Positions 27,145-37,355 of a stretch of DNA of 46,517 nt are shown one piece after another. A model generated the notes under the pieces. The model had not been told where the DNA came from and did not search any database. It saw nothing but the letters and a program-made list of their open reading frames with translations. Positions within the stretch are counted from its first letter, which is position 1. Each line of letters opens with the position of its first letter. The position numbers and the translations under genes were made by a program. The stretch lies in NCBI GenBank assembly GCA_024643405.1, contig JAHENA010000013.1, forward strand, positions 1 through 46,517, given 5' to 3'. This stretch comes from Flavobacteriales bacterium (lineage in GTDB: Bacteria; Bacteroidota; Bacteroidia; Flavobacteriales; Flavobacteriaceae).

Positions 27145-30100
27145 ATGAAAAGAGTATTAATAATTATCACATTCCTTCTCCGTATAAGCGTTTTTGCTCA
27201 AGAAAACGATATTAACTATGTGGTTGATTTCATCACTACAAAACAGGGGTTGTCTCATAATTATGCATCGAGTATTGTAAGTGATGATTTAAACATGAAG
27301 TGGATAGGAACTGAAAATGGTATTACAAAATTTAATGGATATGATTTTGAGTATATCAAGCCTAGTGCTGAATATGAGGAATTATTAAATGAAAACATTG
27401 AGGTGCTTTTTATGGATGAAGAATCAAATATATGGATAGGCACAAAAAGTGGAGGTGTATCTTACTTAGATATTAAAAGTAATCAAGTAAATAGCTTTAA
27501 TAATTTAATAGACCTAGCCAAAGAAGGGGATTTAAGAATCACAGCCCTTTCACAAGACCTTAATGGTAACATATGGATTGGCACCTGGAAAGATGGTGTT
27601 TTTGTGATTGATTTTAAAAACAATAAGCTCATAAAACATTACAATTCTAACCAAATAATTTATAGTATTATCAAAGATTTTAAAGGTAATATGTGGTTTG
27701 GCAGTGGTAACAAATTAAACTTTTATAACCCTGTAAACGACAAAATAAAAACATACACAATAAAAGGACAATTAACAGATATACTTTCTGATCCAAGCCG
27801 AAACAAAATTTGGTTAGCATCATCTGCTCAAAATAGCATGCTATATAGCTATAATTATTATACAGAGTCAATTGATGAATTAGAAACGGCCGTAGTTAGC
27901 GACTTTGCAAAAAAACTTTCTCTTGATGAATATAATAGAATTTGGATTGGCACCTGGGGTAAAGGTGTTTATAGAAGTAATGAAAATCTTTCAAAGTTCA
28001 GTAAAATCAACTTAATTTCTAATAATACTGATAAAACAAGCGGGAATTATAATACCGTTTTAAGCATCCATCATGATAAAAATAATGTGACTTGGCTTGC
28101 GACAGCTAATGGAGGTGTCGTAAAATTATTAGAAGGTAATGGGTTTAAAAACGCGAATACTTTAATTACTAACAATGACTTAAAGGGATATATTAATTGT
28201 ACTAGTATATATAAAAATGAGGAAAACATATACATAGGCACTTTATTTAAGGGGCTTTATTTTGGAAAGGATTTTTCTTCTTTAACACAAATAAAAGAAA
28301 TAGGAAACGTAAAAATTAATGTGCTCTACGAAAACAATCAAAAACTATTTATAGGCACTCAATTTGCCTTCTATATTTATGACCTTAATTTAAAACAAAT
28401 CGTTTTCTCTACTAAATTGTTAAATAAAGTTACTGCTTTCCTTGTTGATAATAATGATTTATTCATTGGTACACAGCAGCAAGGCCTTGCGATAGTTGAT
28501 TTAAATACTATTAATAATCCAGATTCTTTTAAAATATATTCTGAAGATTTGAAAGATGACAAAAAAATAGAAAGCAACCGGATTACTGGTATAAAAAAAG
28601 ATCAAAATAACAACATATGGATTAGCACTTACAATGGGTTACATTTATTTGATAAAAACAAACAATTATTTGTTCATCAATCCAATTTTTTAGAACAAAA
28701 ATTACCAAGTGTCATAATTAATGCAATAGCCATCATAAAAAATAATATTTGGTTGGCTACACCAAGTGGATTGATAAAAGTTAATTATAGTAACAACAAA
28801 TTAATTATAGAAGATACTGTTTCTAAAAATGATGGTCTTAACAGTGATTTTATATGTTCTGTTACCTTAGATGACAAAGATAATTTATGGTTAACTACAC
28901 ATACTGAAATTGTTAAATATAGTATGGCTGATAAATCTATCATCAATTATGGCGACATTAATGGTGTTAGATCAACCTCATTTAACAATAGAAGTTTTTA
29001 TAATTATAACAATGAGCTTATTTATTTTGGCGGAATTGATGATATCACTTTTTTCAATCCTTCAAACATTAAGGATTTTAATGTGGTTCCAGAAATTATT
29101 TTTACCTCACTTAGAGTTAACAATGAGTTAATTGAATATAAACCTGGCAATAATATTTTAGATAAAAACTTCAACTATGCTGATAAAATAAAACTAACTC
29201 ACAAAGACAATTTCTTTTCAACAAGATTTATTGCCAATGATTACTTGGGTAAGTTAAATATAAAATACCGGTATTCATTAGATGGTTATCAGGACCAATG
29301 GATAGATTTACAAAACAGAAATGAAATAAACTTTGCAGGTCTTTCCCCGGGCAATTATGTGCTGAAAGTTGAGGCCTCTAGAGATAATCAAAATTGGAGC
29401 AATCCTAAATCAATAAACATTATATTGTTAGGTTCACCATGGAAAAGCAGTTTAGCACTGTTTATTTATTCGCTTATTATACTAGCTATCATCATTTACC
29501 TTGTTAGGTCAAATAATTATAAATTAAAATTAAAAAACAGTCTTGAAATTGCTAGAATAGACAAAGAAAAGGAAATAGAATTAACCGAAGCCAAATTAAA
29601 CTTTTTTACCAATATTTCTCATGAATTTAGAACGCCTCTTACTTTAATTATTGGCCCATTAAAAGAGCTTTTAGAGAGCGACAATTTAACCCCAAAAGCT
29701 CATAAAAACCTAAATTATATAGACCGAAATACCAATAGACTTCTCAATTTAATCAATCAATTATTAGATTTTAGAAAAGCGGACCATGGCCTTTTAAGAC
29801 TCAATGTTTCTCAAGGCAACTTTGTAAGATTTTCTGAAGAAGTTCATTTGTATTTTAAAGAAGCTGCCAAAGCAAAAAATATAAAATATAAATTCAAACC
29901 TGCCAAAGAAGAAATTGTTTTTCCATTTGACAGAAACAAAATGGAAATTGTTTTATGCAATTTATTGTCAAATGCTATTAAATATACTCATCAAGATGGT
30001 AAAATTGTGATGCAAATTGATAGTGATGACACCTCCTGCATTATTTCCATAAAAGATTCAGGCATTGGAATGAATTCATCAGACCTGGACAAAATATTTG

Positions 30101-31149
30101 ACCGGTTTTTTCAAATAAAATCTGCCAATACCGCAAGAATGATTGGTAGTGGTATAGGTTTGTCTTTTTCAAAAAAAATTATTGAATTGCATTATGGAAA
30201 TATCGCTGTAAAAAGTGAACTTAATGTAGGAACTGAGTTTGTAATTAAACTTTCCATGGATCCCAGTTTATATGAAGGGGAAATCAATGAAGATTTTATG
30301 ACTTCAGATAATATAAAGGGCTATAAAACAAATGATGAATTAGGTGCTCAAATTGAAACTTTCAATATTAATGAAAAGGAACATTCTGTGCTCATAATAG
30401 ATGATAATTTAGAAATATTAAGTTACTTAAAGGAAATATTATCAGACACCTATTCAATTATAGAAGCTAATAATGGTGATACAGGTTTTGAAAAAGCATC
30501 TAGCCAAATTCCAGACTTAATTATCAGCGATGTCATGATGCCTGGTAAAGACGGCATAACACTTTGTAAAGAATTAAAATCACAAATTACCACCTCACAT
30601 ATACCAATCATTTTGCTAACCGCAAGAACTTCAACAGTATTTGAAATTGAAGGATTAAAAACGGGTGCTGACGATTATGTTACCAAACCATTTAATGCTA
30701 AAGTTATAAAGGCAAGAATTGCAAGTCTTTTAGAAAACAGAGAAAAACTGAGAGCATATTTACTTAATAAGGTGCGTTTTGAACCAACAGCTTCACAAAT
30801 AGAAAATGACACAGATACTGAAAACGCGTTTATTCATAAAGCGATGTTATTGGTTGAAAACAATTTAGACAATGCTACTTTTGGTATTGAAAATATGGTT
30901 GATGAGTTGAACATGAGTCAGTCCACTTTATACAGAAAAATAAAATCGTTAACAGGACTCTCGTTAACGGCCTTTATAAGATCAGTCAGATTAAAAAAAG
31001 CGGCACATCTTATTTTAACTTCAGACTTAAATCTGAACGAGATTGCTTATGAAGTGGGCTTCAATGATTACAAATATTTTAAAATATCCTTTAAAAAACA
31101 ATTCAATTGTTTGCCTTCAAAATATAAGGAGCTAATGAATAAAAATTAG
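27145..31149 (+). CDS. Hybrid two-component system sensor/regulator (HTCS)
   Basis: 1334 residues combining a sensor kinase and transcription factor in one protein. Order: signal peptide (1-18), about 14 propeller repeats with WIGT-type motifs (about 30-690), a Y_Y_Y domain (about 690-760), one transmembrane helix (about 769-790), HisKA with His826 in FTNISHEFRTPLT, the ATPase domain with DSGIGM and GSGIGLSFSKK, a receiver domain with Asp1129 in IISDVMMPGKDG and Lys in VTKPF, and an AraC-type helix-turn-helix (about 1240-1334). Such proteins bind a glycan breakdown product in the periplasm and switch on the adjacent PUL. Its position between the two divergent arms makes it the obvious local regulator. 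Confidence 0.95.
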   Translation: MKRVLIIITFLLRISVFAQENDINYVVDFITTKQGLSHNYASSIVSDDLNMKWIGTENGITKFNGYDFEYIKPSAEYEELLNENIEVLFMDEESNIWIGTKSGGVSYLDIKSNQVNSFNNLIDLAKEGDLRITALSQDLNGNIWIGTWKDGVFVIDFKNNKLIKHYNSNQIIYSIIKDFKGNMWFGSGNKLNFYNPVNDKIKTYTIKGQLTDILSDPSRNKIWLASSAQNSMLYSYNYYTESIDELETAVVSDFAKKLSLDEYNRIWIGTWGKGVYRSNENLSKFSKINLISNNTDKTSGNYNTVLSIHHDKNNVTWLATANGGVVKLLEGNGFKNANTLITNNDLKGYINCTSIYKNEENIYIGTLFKGLYFGKDFSSLTQIKEIGNVKINVLYENNQKLFIGTQFAFYIYDLNLKQIVFSTKLLNKVTAFLVDNNDLFIGTQQQGLAIVDLNTINNPDSFKIYSEDLKDDKKIESNRITGIKKDQNNNIWISTYNGLHLFDKNKQLFVHQSNFLEQKLPSVIINAIAIIKNNIWLATPSGLIKVNYSNNKLIIEDTVSKNDGLNSDFICSVTLDDKDNLWLTTHTEIVKYSMADKSIINYGDINGVRSTSFNNRSFYNYNNELIYFGGIDDITFFNPSNIKDFNVVPEIIFTSLRVNNELIEYKPGNNILDKNFNYADKIKLTHKDNFFSTRFIANDYLGKLNIKYRYSLDGYQDQWIDLQNRNEINFAGLSPGNYVLKVEASRDNQNWSNPKSINIILLGSPWKSSLALFIYSLIILAIIIYLVRSNNYKLKLKNSLEIARIDKEKEIELTEAKLNFFTNISHEFRTPLTLIIGPLKELLESDNLTPKAHKNLNYIDRNTNRLLNLINQLLDFRKADHGLLRLNVSQGNFVRFSEEVHLYFKEAAKAKNIKYKFKPAKEEIVFPFDRNKMEIVLCNLLSNAIKYTHQDGKIVMQIDSDDTSCIISIKDSGIGMNSSDLDKIFDRFFQIKSANTARMIGSGIGLSFSKKIIELHYGNIAVKSELNVGTEFVIKLSMDPSLYEGEINEDFMTSDNIKGYKTNDELGAQIETFNINEKEHSVLIIDDNLEILSYLKEILSDTYSIIEANNGDTGFEKASSQIPDLIISDVMMPGKDGITLCKELKSQITTSHIPIILLTARTSTVFEIEGLKTGADDYVTKPFNAKVIKARIASLLENREKLRAYLLNKVRFEPTASQIENDTDTENAFIHKAMLLVENNLDNATFGIENMVDELNMSQSTLYRKIKSLTGLSLTAFIRSVRLKKAAHLILTSDLNLNEIAYEVGFNDYKYFKISFKKQFNCLPSKYKELMNKN

Positions 31150-31230
31150 CCTAAACAGGTATTTTTAAGCTAATTGATTTATATAAACCCTTAATTGCCC
31201 TATTTAACCTATTACTTTTTAGTTTTTATT

Positions 31231-31242
31231 AACAAATTTGTT
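31231..31242. repeat. Perfect 12-bp palindrome upstream of susC
   Basis: AACAAATTTGTT reads the same on both strands and lies 46 bases before the susC start. It could be an operator half or part of a hairpin leader; a 12-bp palindrome in AT-rich DNA can also arise by chance. Confidence 0.35.
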
Positions 31243-31288
31243 GAGGAGTTAAATAACTTTTCACTAAACTAATTTTCAAAACAAAACT

Positions 31289-34200
31289 ATGAAAGTATAT
31301 TTATTTTATTTTCTGCTTTTAATCCCGATGGGACAATTAGCTTTTTCTCAAAATACTATTACTGGAACGGTAACAGACCCTAGTGGTCAACCACTTCCTG
31401 GAGCTACGGTATTAATTGAAAAAACGAACAGAGGAACAACAACAGATTTTGATGGCGCTTTTAATATTGCAGCCTCAGAGGGTGAAATACTAGTGATTTC
31501 TTTTGTTGGTTTCACTTCAGTCAAGGTTACTGTAAATAACAGTAAAACTTATAATGTAACACTTCAGGAAGATGCTGCACTTTTAGATGAAGTAGTGGTA
31601 GTTGGTTACGGTTCACAAAAAAAGGTAAACTTAACAGGTTCGGTTGCAACGGTTACTTTCAGAGAGGAAGTCAACCAACCTGTAACAAACTCAGGACAAT
31701 TATTGTATGGTAGGTTTTCAGGTGTTCAATTAACCCAATCTTCAGGTAACCCTGGCGCAGATGGGTCTTCAATAGTTATTAGAGGTATTGGAACTTTTGG
31801 AAATAGTACACCTTTAATAGTAATAGACAATATTCAATACGATGATTTGGCGGCTTTTAACAGTTTAGCTCCTTCAGATATTGAAAGCGTATCTGTTTTA
31901 AAAGATGCATCAGCAAGTGCCATTTATGGTGCAAGAGGTGCTAACGGGGTTGTTTTAGTGACTACAAGAAAAGGTGCCAACGATAAATTTGAAATTAGCT
32001 ATAATGGTTATTATGGAGTTCAAGACGCCACTGTTAAACCAGACTTTCTTGGATCTTTAGATTATGCCACCTTAATGAATGAAAAATTTAGAAATGAAGA
32101 TGGTCCCGGATTTATTCCAAGGTATACAGATACGCAAATTGAGGCTATAAGAACAGGATCCTTACCAGATCAATTCGCAAATACCTCTTGGGCTGATGAA
32201 GTGCTTACCCAAGCCTCTATACAAAATCATAATTTCGCATTCTCAGGTGGTAATGATAAAACAACCTACAGGCTCTCTCTTGGTTATTTAGGTCAGGATG
32301 CTATTGTTAAAAGTAAATTTAATAGTGAACGCTATAATCTAAGTTTTAACCTTAATTCTAAAATGAATGATTGGTTTACTTTAAGCAGTGTAACTAATTC
32401 TTTTTGGAAAAGAAATGAAGGTCCTTCAGGGGGTCAAAATGCTTTTGATGGTGATAATGGTATCATTTATTCTTTGCAAAGAACAGCACCTACTATTCCT
32501 GCTTTTTACAGTAATGGAATGTATGGTATTGTAGACGGCGCTTGGCTAAACTCTAATCCATCTTTCTTAACTCAAAACCCATTAAGACGTGGTTATTTAG
32601 GTAATTATGAACAAGACATTATTAATATCAGCCAACGAATTGGGTTGACTTTTAAATTATCAGATGATTTTACTTTTGAAACCAGTGGAAGTGCCAATAT
32701 AATTTATAATAATACCTCAGATTTTAGTCCTACCGCAGTACTTTATGATTATGATGGTAATATTGTCATTCAAAGTCAATTGAATAACCTTTCTAATTCA
32801 ACCAATTTTGAATACAGGTTGTTAAATGAAAATATTTTTAGATACAATAAGACCTTTAATAAAGTTCATGATTTGAGTGCGCTTTTAGGTCATTCCATTA
32901 CATATCTTAGAAACGATGGTTTTAGTGGACAAGTAAGTGGCTTTCCAACAAATAATTTAGAAGAGTTTAATGCCGGAGGTATTACAGATCCTTCAGTAAA
33001 TGGAGGGGCTTATGAAGAAGTGACCCAATCATTTTTTGGAAGAATTAATTATAATTATGATGGTAAATACCTAGCTGAATTTAATTTAAGACGTGACGGA
33101 TCCTCAAAGTTTGGAACAACTAATTTGTACGGTAACTTTCCTTCAGCATCTGTTGGATGGAACATTTCTAAAGAAAAATTCTTAGAAAGTGCCGATTTTA
33201 TAACCAATTTAAAATTAAGAGCCAGTTGGGGTATAAGCGGAAATGATAGGATTGGAAACTATATTCCATATCAAACTTATGACCCAGGACAAGATTATGT
33301 TTTAGGCAATGATAACGTAGTTGTTGGTGTTGCCATTACATCTTTAGCCAATCCGTTTATAAGATGGGAGGAAACAGAGCAATATGATATTGGTTTAGAC
33401 CTGAGTCTTTTTAAAAATAAAGTGGAGTTAGTTGCTGATTATTTTAACAGAAACAGTACGGATATCTTATATACTAACTTCCCTATACCAAATACATTAG
33501 GTGTTGCTAATTTAGGCGCTCAAAATGCGGCTTCAATGGTTAACCAGGGATTCGAACTTGGAATAAATTACAGAGGGAATGTTGGTCAATCAAAATTCAC
33601 TCTGGGAGCTAATTTTACCAAATTAATAAAAAATGAAGTGACAGGTCTGGGTGATGGTGGTGAAGAAACCATATCGAACATTAACATCATTAGAATTGGA
33701 TCACCATTTAGATCTTATTACGGTCTGCAAGCAATAGGTGTTTTTCAAACATTAGAAGAAATAGCCAATTCGCCAACACAATACGGAAATGCCAATACCG
33801 CCCCAGGAGATTTGAAATATGCTGATGTATCAGGTCCAGATGGCGTTCCTGACGGGATAGTAAATGATGATGACAGAACCATTATTGGTAATCCTAATCC
33901 GGATTTATTAGTGAATTTTAATGGATCATTTGAATATAAAAATTTTGATATTAACTTTTTATTTCAAGGGGTTAGCGGCGTTGACAGATTGTTGATGGGT
34001 AATGGAAATTTACCTATGGCTGATGACCGAAGTAATGCGCTAAGCTATTGGATCAATAGATGGACTCCTGATAATCCTAGTAATAACTTACCTCGAGTAG
34101 GGGGGCAAAATAATACAAGAGTATCGTCTTTTTATGTTCAAGATGCGTCTTATTTAAGGCTCAAATCCTTAGAACTGGGTTATTCATTGCCGGACGATGT

Positions 34201-34369
34201 GACTAGAAAAATTAATATTAATAAATTAAGAATTTTTGTTGGCGCTCAAAACCTGTTTACTTTCACAGGGTTGGAATATTTTGATCCTGAAGGCGCATCT
34301 GGTAATCAAAGTAATAGAAATGCCCCACTTTACAAAACAATTACTTTTGGTGTAAACTTAAAAATATAA
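31289..34369 (+). CDS. SusC-like TonB-dependent outer-membrane transporter
   Basis: 1026 residues. A signal peptide ends near LAFSQ, followed by a carboxypeptidase-regulatory-like domain (about 23-95, ITGTVTDPSGQPLPGATVLI), the TonB-box region DEVVVVGYG (about 100-108), the plug (about 110-230, with VLKDASASAIYGARGANGVV) and a 22-strand barrel ending in KTITFGVNLKI. It imports oligosaccharides with its SusD partner, powered through TonB. 139 bases separate it from the regulator gene; susD starts 5 bases after its stop codon. Confidence 0.97.
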   Translation: MKVYLFYFLLLIPMGQLAFSQNTITGTVTDPSGQPLPGATVLIEKTNRGTTTDFDGAFNIAASEGEILVISFVGFTSVKVTVNNSKTYNVTLQEDAALLDEVVVVGYGSQKKVNLTGSVATVTFREEVNQPVTNSGQLLYGRFSGVQLTQSSGNPGADGSSIVIRGIGTFGNSTPLIVIDNIQYDDLAAFNSLAPSDIESVSVLKDASASAIYGARGANGVVLVTTRKGANDKFEISYNGYYGVQDATVKPDFLGSLDYATLMNEKFRNEDGPGFIPRYTDTQIEAIRTGSLPDQFANTSWADEVLTQASIQNHNFAFSGGNDKTTYRLSLGYLGQDAIVKSKFNSERYNLSFNLNSKMNDWFTLSSVTNSFWKRNEGPSGGQNAFDGDNGIIYSLQRTAPTIPAFYSNGMYGIVDGAWLNSNPSFLTQNPLRRGYLGNYEQDIINISQRIGLTFKLSDDFTFETSGSANIIYNNTSDFSPTAVLYDYDGNIVIQSQLNNLSNSTNFEYRLLNENIFRYNKTFNKVHDLSALLGHSITYLRNDGFSGQVSGFPTNNLEEFNAGGITDPSVNGGAYEEVTQSFFGRINYNYDGKYLAEFNLRRDGSSKFGTTNLYGNFPSASVGWNISKEKFLESADFITNLKLRASWGISGNDRIGNYIPYQTYDPGQDYVLGNDNVVVGVAITSLANPFIRWEETEQYDIGLDLSLFKNKVELVADYFNRNSTDILYTNFPIPNTLGVANLGAQNAASMVNQGFELGINYRGNVGQSKFTLGANFTKLIKNEVTGLGDGGEETISNINIIRIGSPFRSYYGLQAIGVFQTLEEIANSPTQYGNANTAPGDLKYADVSGPDGVPDGIVNDDDRTIIGNPNPDLLVNFNGSFEYKNFDINFLFQGVSGVDRLLMGNGNLPMADDRSNALSYWINRWTPDNPSNNLPRVGGQNNTRVSSFYVQDASYLRLKSLELGYSLPDDVTRKININKLRIFVGAQNLFTFTGLEYFDPEGASGNQSNRNAPLYKTITFGVNLKI

Positions 34370-34374
34370 AAAAT

Positions 34375-35922
34375 ATGAAAAAGATTTTAATAGCAATTTG
34401 TATTGCATTTACATTGACGAATTGCAGTGATGATTATGTTAGACGATCTTCACTGACACAGATAGCCGAAAACAATTTCTGGCAGAGTGAAGCCGATGCC
34501 TTTTTGGCGCTTAACGGCGTGTATTCTGCGCTTCAAAGTAAATCCATGTATGGGGGACATCTTAATGGATGGCAAGGTATCCCAGGGTTTGACGGCTTAG
34601 GTGATAATGCTTTTAATCAATATAAGTGGGAAGGACCTGGTTTGTTCATGGAAGGAAGTGCGGATCCTGCAAGTGGCCCCATATTAAGTTTTTGGACAGA
34701 TCATTATCGCGGTATTACCAGAGTCAATGCAGTCATAAAAAATGTGCAAGAAATATCAGAAGATTTAATTCCTAACGAAACTAAAAATGAGTTGTTGGGA
34801 CAAGCCTATTTTTTAAGAGCGTTATTTTATTTTAATATCGCTGTTTATTTTGAAGAAGCCCCATTAATTACGGAGCCACAAACACTTGAAACTGCCTATG
34901 TACCAAAGAATACTTATGCAGAAATAACAGACCAAATTGTTGAAGATTTAAAATTTGCGATTGAGTATTTACCAACAAGTTATTCTGGTGATATATATGG
35001 CTATGCTACAAAAGGTGCTGCGTTAGGACTTTTTGCTAGAGTACAACTATACAATAAACAATATGATGGACTATTTGGAGTATTAGATTTAACTAATCAA
35101 GCCATGAGTTTGGGGTATTCTTTAAATTCTAATTATGCTGATTTGTTCTCTATTGCTGGAGAAACATCGCCTGAAATTGTGTTTGCCGTGCGTTTTTTAA
35201 GAGGAGACAATACCAATAGTGGTGAAACATTCTCAGGAACCTATAATGGGACTCCTAAAGTGGACCAAAGACCCATGCCAAATTTAGTTAATGATTATTA
35301 TTGTACTGATGGGTTGCCTGTAACAAGCTCTCCCTTGTTCAATCCAGCAGATCAGAGACTAAACAGAGATCCAAGAGCCATTGCAACTATTTATTTTAAA
35401 GGAGATACTTATTATACAGATCCTGTTAGAGTATTTCCTGGAAATGGCCCAACCACTTACGGAATGAGGAAATATATTAGAACGGGTCCAGATGCTGAGG
35501 GCAATGCCTCCTTTGGAGAAGGTTCACAGGATTTTTACTTAATAAGATATGCCGATATTTTGTTAATGCGCGCTGAAGCCATGGCAGAAACTGGTGATGT
35601 TTCTGGAGCAACCGCACTAGTTAATGAAGTTAGAAATCGCGTGGGAATGCCAAGTGTAGAAAGTGTTGAAGGTGCTGTTGGTCAAGCACAAATGATTCAA
35701 ATTGTAAGACATGAAAGACGTGTAGAATTAGCATTGGAAGGTTTACGCTTTATGGATTTAAAACGGTGGGGTGAAATTGAACAAGGCTTTCAAAGAGCTA
35801 TTTCAGATCCTGTTAGTTCTTACAATCCACAATATTTAGGTGGAAGATCTGAAGTTTTTCCAATTCCACAATCTGAACTGGATGTGAATCCTAATTTAAA
35901 ACAAAACCCAATATGGCAATAA
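34375..35922 (+). CDS. SusD-like outer-membrane glycan-binding lipoprotein
   Basis: 515 residues, lipobox Cys17 (TLTNC). It is the surface lid of the SusC transporter and binds the glycan. Family features: NFWQSEADAFLALNGVYSAL near the N-terminus, GQAYFLRALFYFNIAVYFE with the helix pairs, the DILLMRAEAMAETGD repeat, RVELALEGLRFMDLKRWG, and the terminal VFPIPQSELDVNPNLKQNP. It is immediately downstream of susC and 17 bases upstream of the GH128-like gene, so these three form one transcript. Confidence 0.96.
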   Translation: MKKILIAICIAFTLTNCSDDYVRRSSLTQIAENNFWQSEADAFLALNGVYSALQSKSMYGGHLNGWQGIPGFDGLGDNAFNQYKWEGPGLFMEGSADPASGPILSFWTDHYRGITRVNAVIKNVQEISEDLIPNETKNELLGQAYFLRALFYFNIAVYFEEAPLITEPQTLETAYVPKNTYAEITDQIVEDLKFAIEYLPTSYSGDIYGYATKGAALGLFARVQLYNKQYDGLFGVLDLTNQAMSLGYSLNSNYADLFSIAGETSPEIVFAVRFLRGDNTNSGETFSGTYNGTPKVDQRPMPNLVNDYYCTDGLPVTSSPLFNPADQRLNRDPRAIATIYFKGDTYYTDPVRVFPGNGPTTYGMRKYIRTGPDAEGNASFGEGSQDFYLIRYADILLMRAEAMAETGDVSGATALVNEVRNRVGMPSVESVEGAVGQAQMIQIVRHERRVELALEGLRFMDLKRWGEIEQGFQRAISDPVSSYNPQYLGGRSEVFPIPQSELDVNPNLKQNPIWQ

Positions 35923-35939
35923 TATTTAAATCATATACT

Positions 35940-37277
35940 ATGAAAAAATACATCTTATTATTACTCACAGTAATCTTGTTTACTAGCTGTGAAAAAAACG
36001 TTATTGGAGATTTTGAACCCTCACCTTATTTTGGAACTGGTGATGAGACTCCGATTAATATAAGTAAAAAGGGCGTTGCCTTTACAAACAAAACTAAATC
36101 CTGGTCTCATAAAACCAGTGATCTGGCTGCCCATTGGATGTACAGCTGGGGCAATATACTAAGAGAAGAAATACCAGAAAATGTTGAATTTGTGCCCATG
36201 TTTTGGGGAAAGGGATCTGTAACTGATGACAACATTACCAGAATAAAACAACTGATTGATGAAGGTAAAGTGAAATATGTTTTAGGTTTTAATGAACCGG
36301 ATGGTGTAACTCAAGCCAATATGACGGTTGATGAAGCCATTGCATTGTGGCCAAGGTTAGAAGAGTTAGGTGTGCCGCTAGGATCTCCTGCAACGGTTGC
36401 ATATGGTAACCCATGGATGACAGAGTTTATGCAACGAGCTGATGCCTTAGGTTTAAGAGTTGATTTTGTTGCTATACATAGTTACGGCGGGTCTAATGCT
36501 TTAAACTTCGTTAATATTTTAAAACAAGCACATGAATTATATAACAGACCTATTTGGGTAACTGAATTTGCGGTAGCCGACTGGAATGCCACCACTCCTG
36601 AAAATAACAGATATACCGAAGCCGAAGTGATTCAGTTTATGCAAGATGCTACCACTGCTATGAACTCTATTGACTGGGTGGAACGTTATGCCTGGTTTGA
36701 TGGTAGTAATGCCCCTTTAGCAACCTCTTCATTATTTGACGAGGAGGCTACTATAACTACTTTAGGTGAAGTATATGCAGCCATTAATCCTAATGAAAAT
36801 ATTGGCCCAGGTCAAGACACAGAATACACGCCACCCGTAGATTTAGACGAACTGCTTGTAAATGGAGGTTTTGAAGTAGGTCTGATTGCACCATGGCAAG
36901 GTTTTAAAAACGGGGTCGTCACTGCTGACGTAACGGAACCACATACTGGAAATTTTTCTGGTAACATACAAAATAATGACGGGTCATTATTTCAAGTTGT
37001 GGGTGTTGAACCAGGAAAAACATATATTTTAAAATTTTGGTCCAAATGGCGAGAAGCCGTACCAAATACGTTTACAGGAACCTTGAGAAATAATGACGGA
37101 AACGCCTTGTTATTTACTTTACCAGGAATGCCACAAACTGCTGATTGGACTGAATCTACCTATGAGTTTACGGTGCCTGATGGGGTTACTAATTTAAAAA
37201 TAGTCTTTTATAAAGGACAAGTAAATCCAACATTCCCACCATTTTTTATGGACGATGTCTCACTTAAACTTAAATAA
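35940..37277 (+). CDS. GH128-like glycoside hydrolase with C-terminal CBM, surface lipoprotein
   Basis: 445 residues. The frame is open nine codons further up (35913), overlapping susD, but ATG 35940 gives a proper lipoprotein signal with Cys17 (LFTSC). The catalytic part (about 45-285) resembles the Asl1-like/GH128 barrel: KSWSHKTSDLAAHWMYSWGN, VEFVPMFWGKG, VLGFNEPDG with Glu119 as likely acid/base, VAIHSYGG, and WVTEFAVADW with Glu209 as likely nucleophile. A CBM4/9-like beta-sandwich follows (about 300-445, from LLVNGGFEVG to FMDDVSLKLK). Characterised GH128 enzymes are endo-beta-1,3-glucanases. In this galactan-type PUL it could act on a different beta-1,3 backbone; that is inference. It holds the place usually taken by the surface glycan-binding protein. 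Confidence 0.8.
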   Translation: MKKYILLLLTVILFTSCEKNVIGDFEPSPYFGTGDETPINISKKGVAFTNKTKSWSHKTSDLAAHWMYSWGNILREEIPENVEFVPMFWGKGSVTDDNITRIKQLIDEGKVKYVLGFNEPDGVTQANMTVDEAIALWPRLEELGVPLGSPATVAYGNPWMTEFMQRADALGLRVDFVAIHSYGGSNALNFVNILKQAHELYNRPIWVTEFAVADWNATTPENNRYTEAEVIQFMQDATTAMNSIDWVERYAWFDGSNAPLATSSLFDEEATITTLGEVYAAINPNENIGPGQDTEYTPPVDLDELLVNGGFEVGLIAPWQGFKNGVVTADVTEPHTGNFSGNIQNNDGSLFQVVGVEPGKTYILKFWSKWREAVPNTFTGTLRNNDGNALLFTLPGMPQTADWTESTYEFTVPDGVTNLKIVFYKGQVNPTFPPFFMDDVSLKLK

Positions 37278-37287
37278 AAATTCAATA

Positions 37288-37322
37288 TGCTACTTTCATG
37301 ACCAAAAACCATGAGAGTAGCA
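37288..37322 (+). terminator. Long hairpin between GH128-like gene and CBM gene
   Basis: TGCTACTTTCATG pairs with CATGAGAGTAGCA over 13 positions with one G-U wobble and a 9-base loop. It begins 10 bases after the stop codon. No T run follows, so it may act as a weak terminator or as an mRNA end-protecting structure that sets different levels for the genes on either side. Confidence 0.55.
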
Positions 37323-37355
37323 AAATTTAATAATTAACAACTAAAAACAATCATT

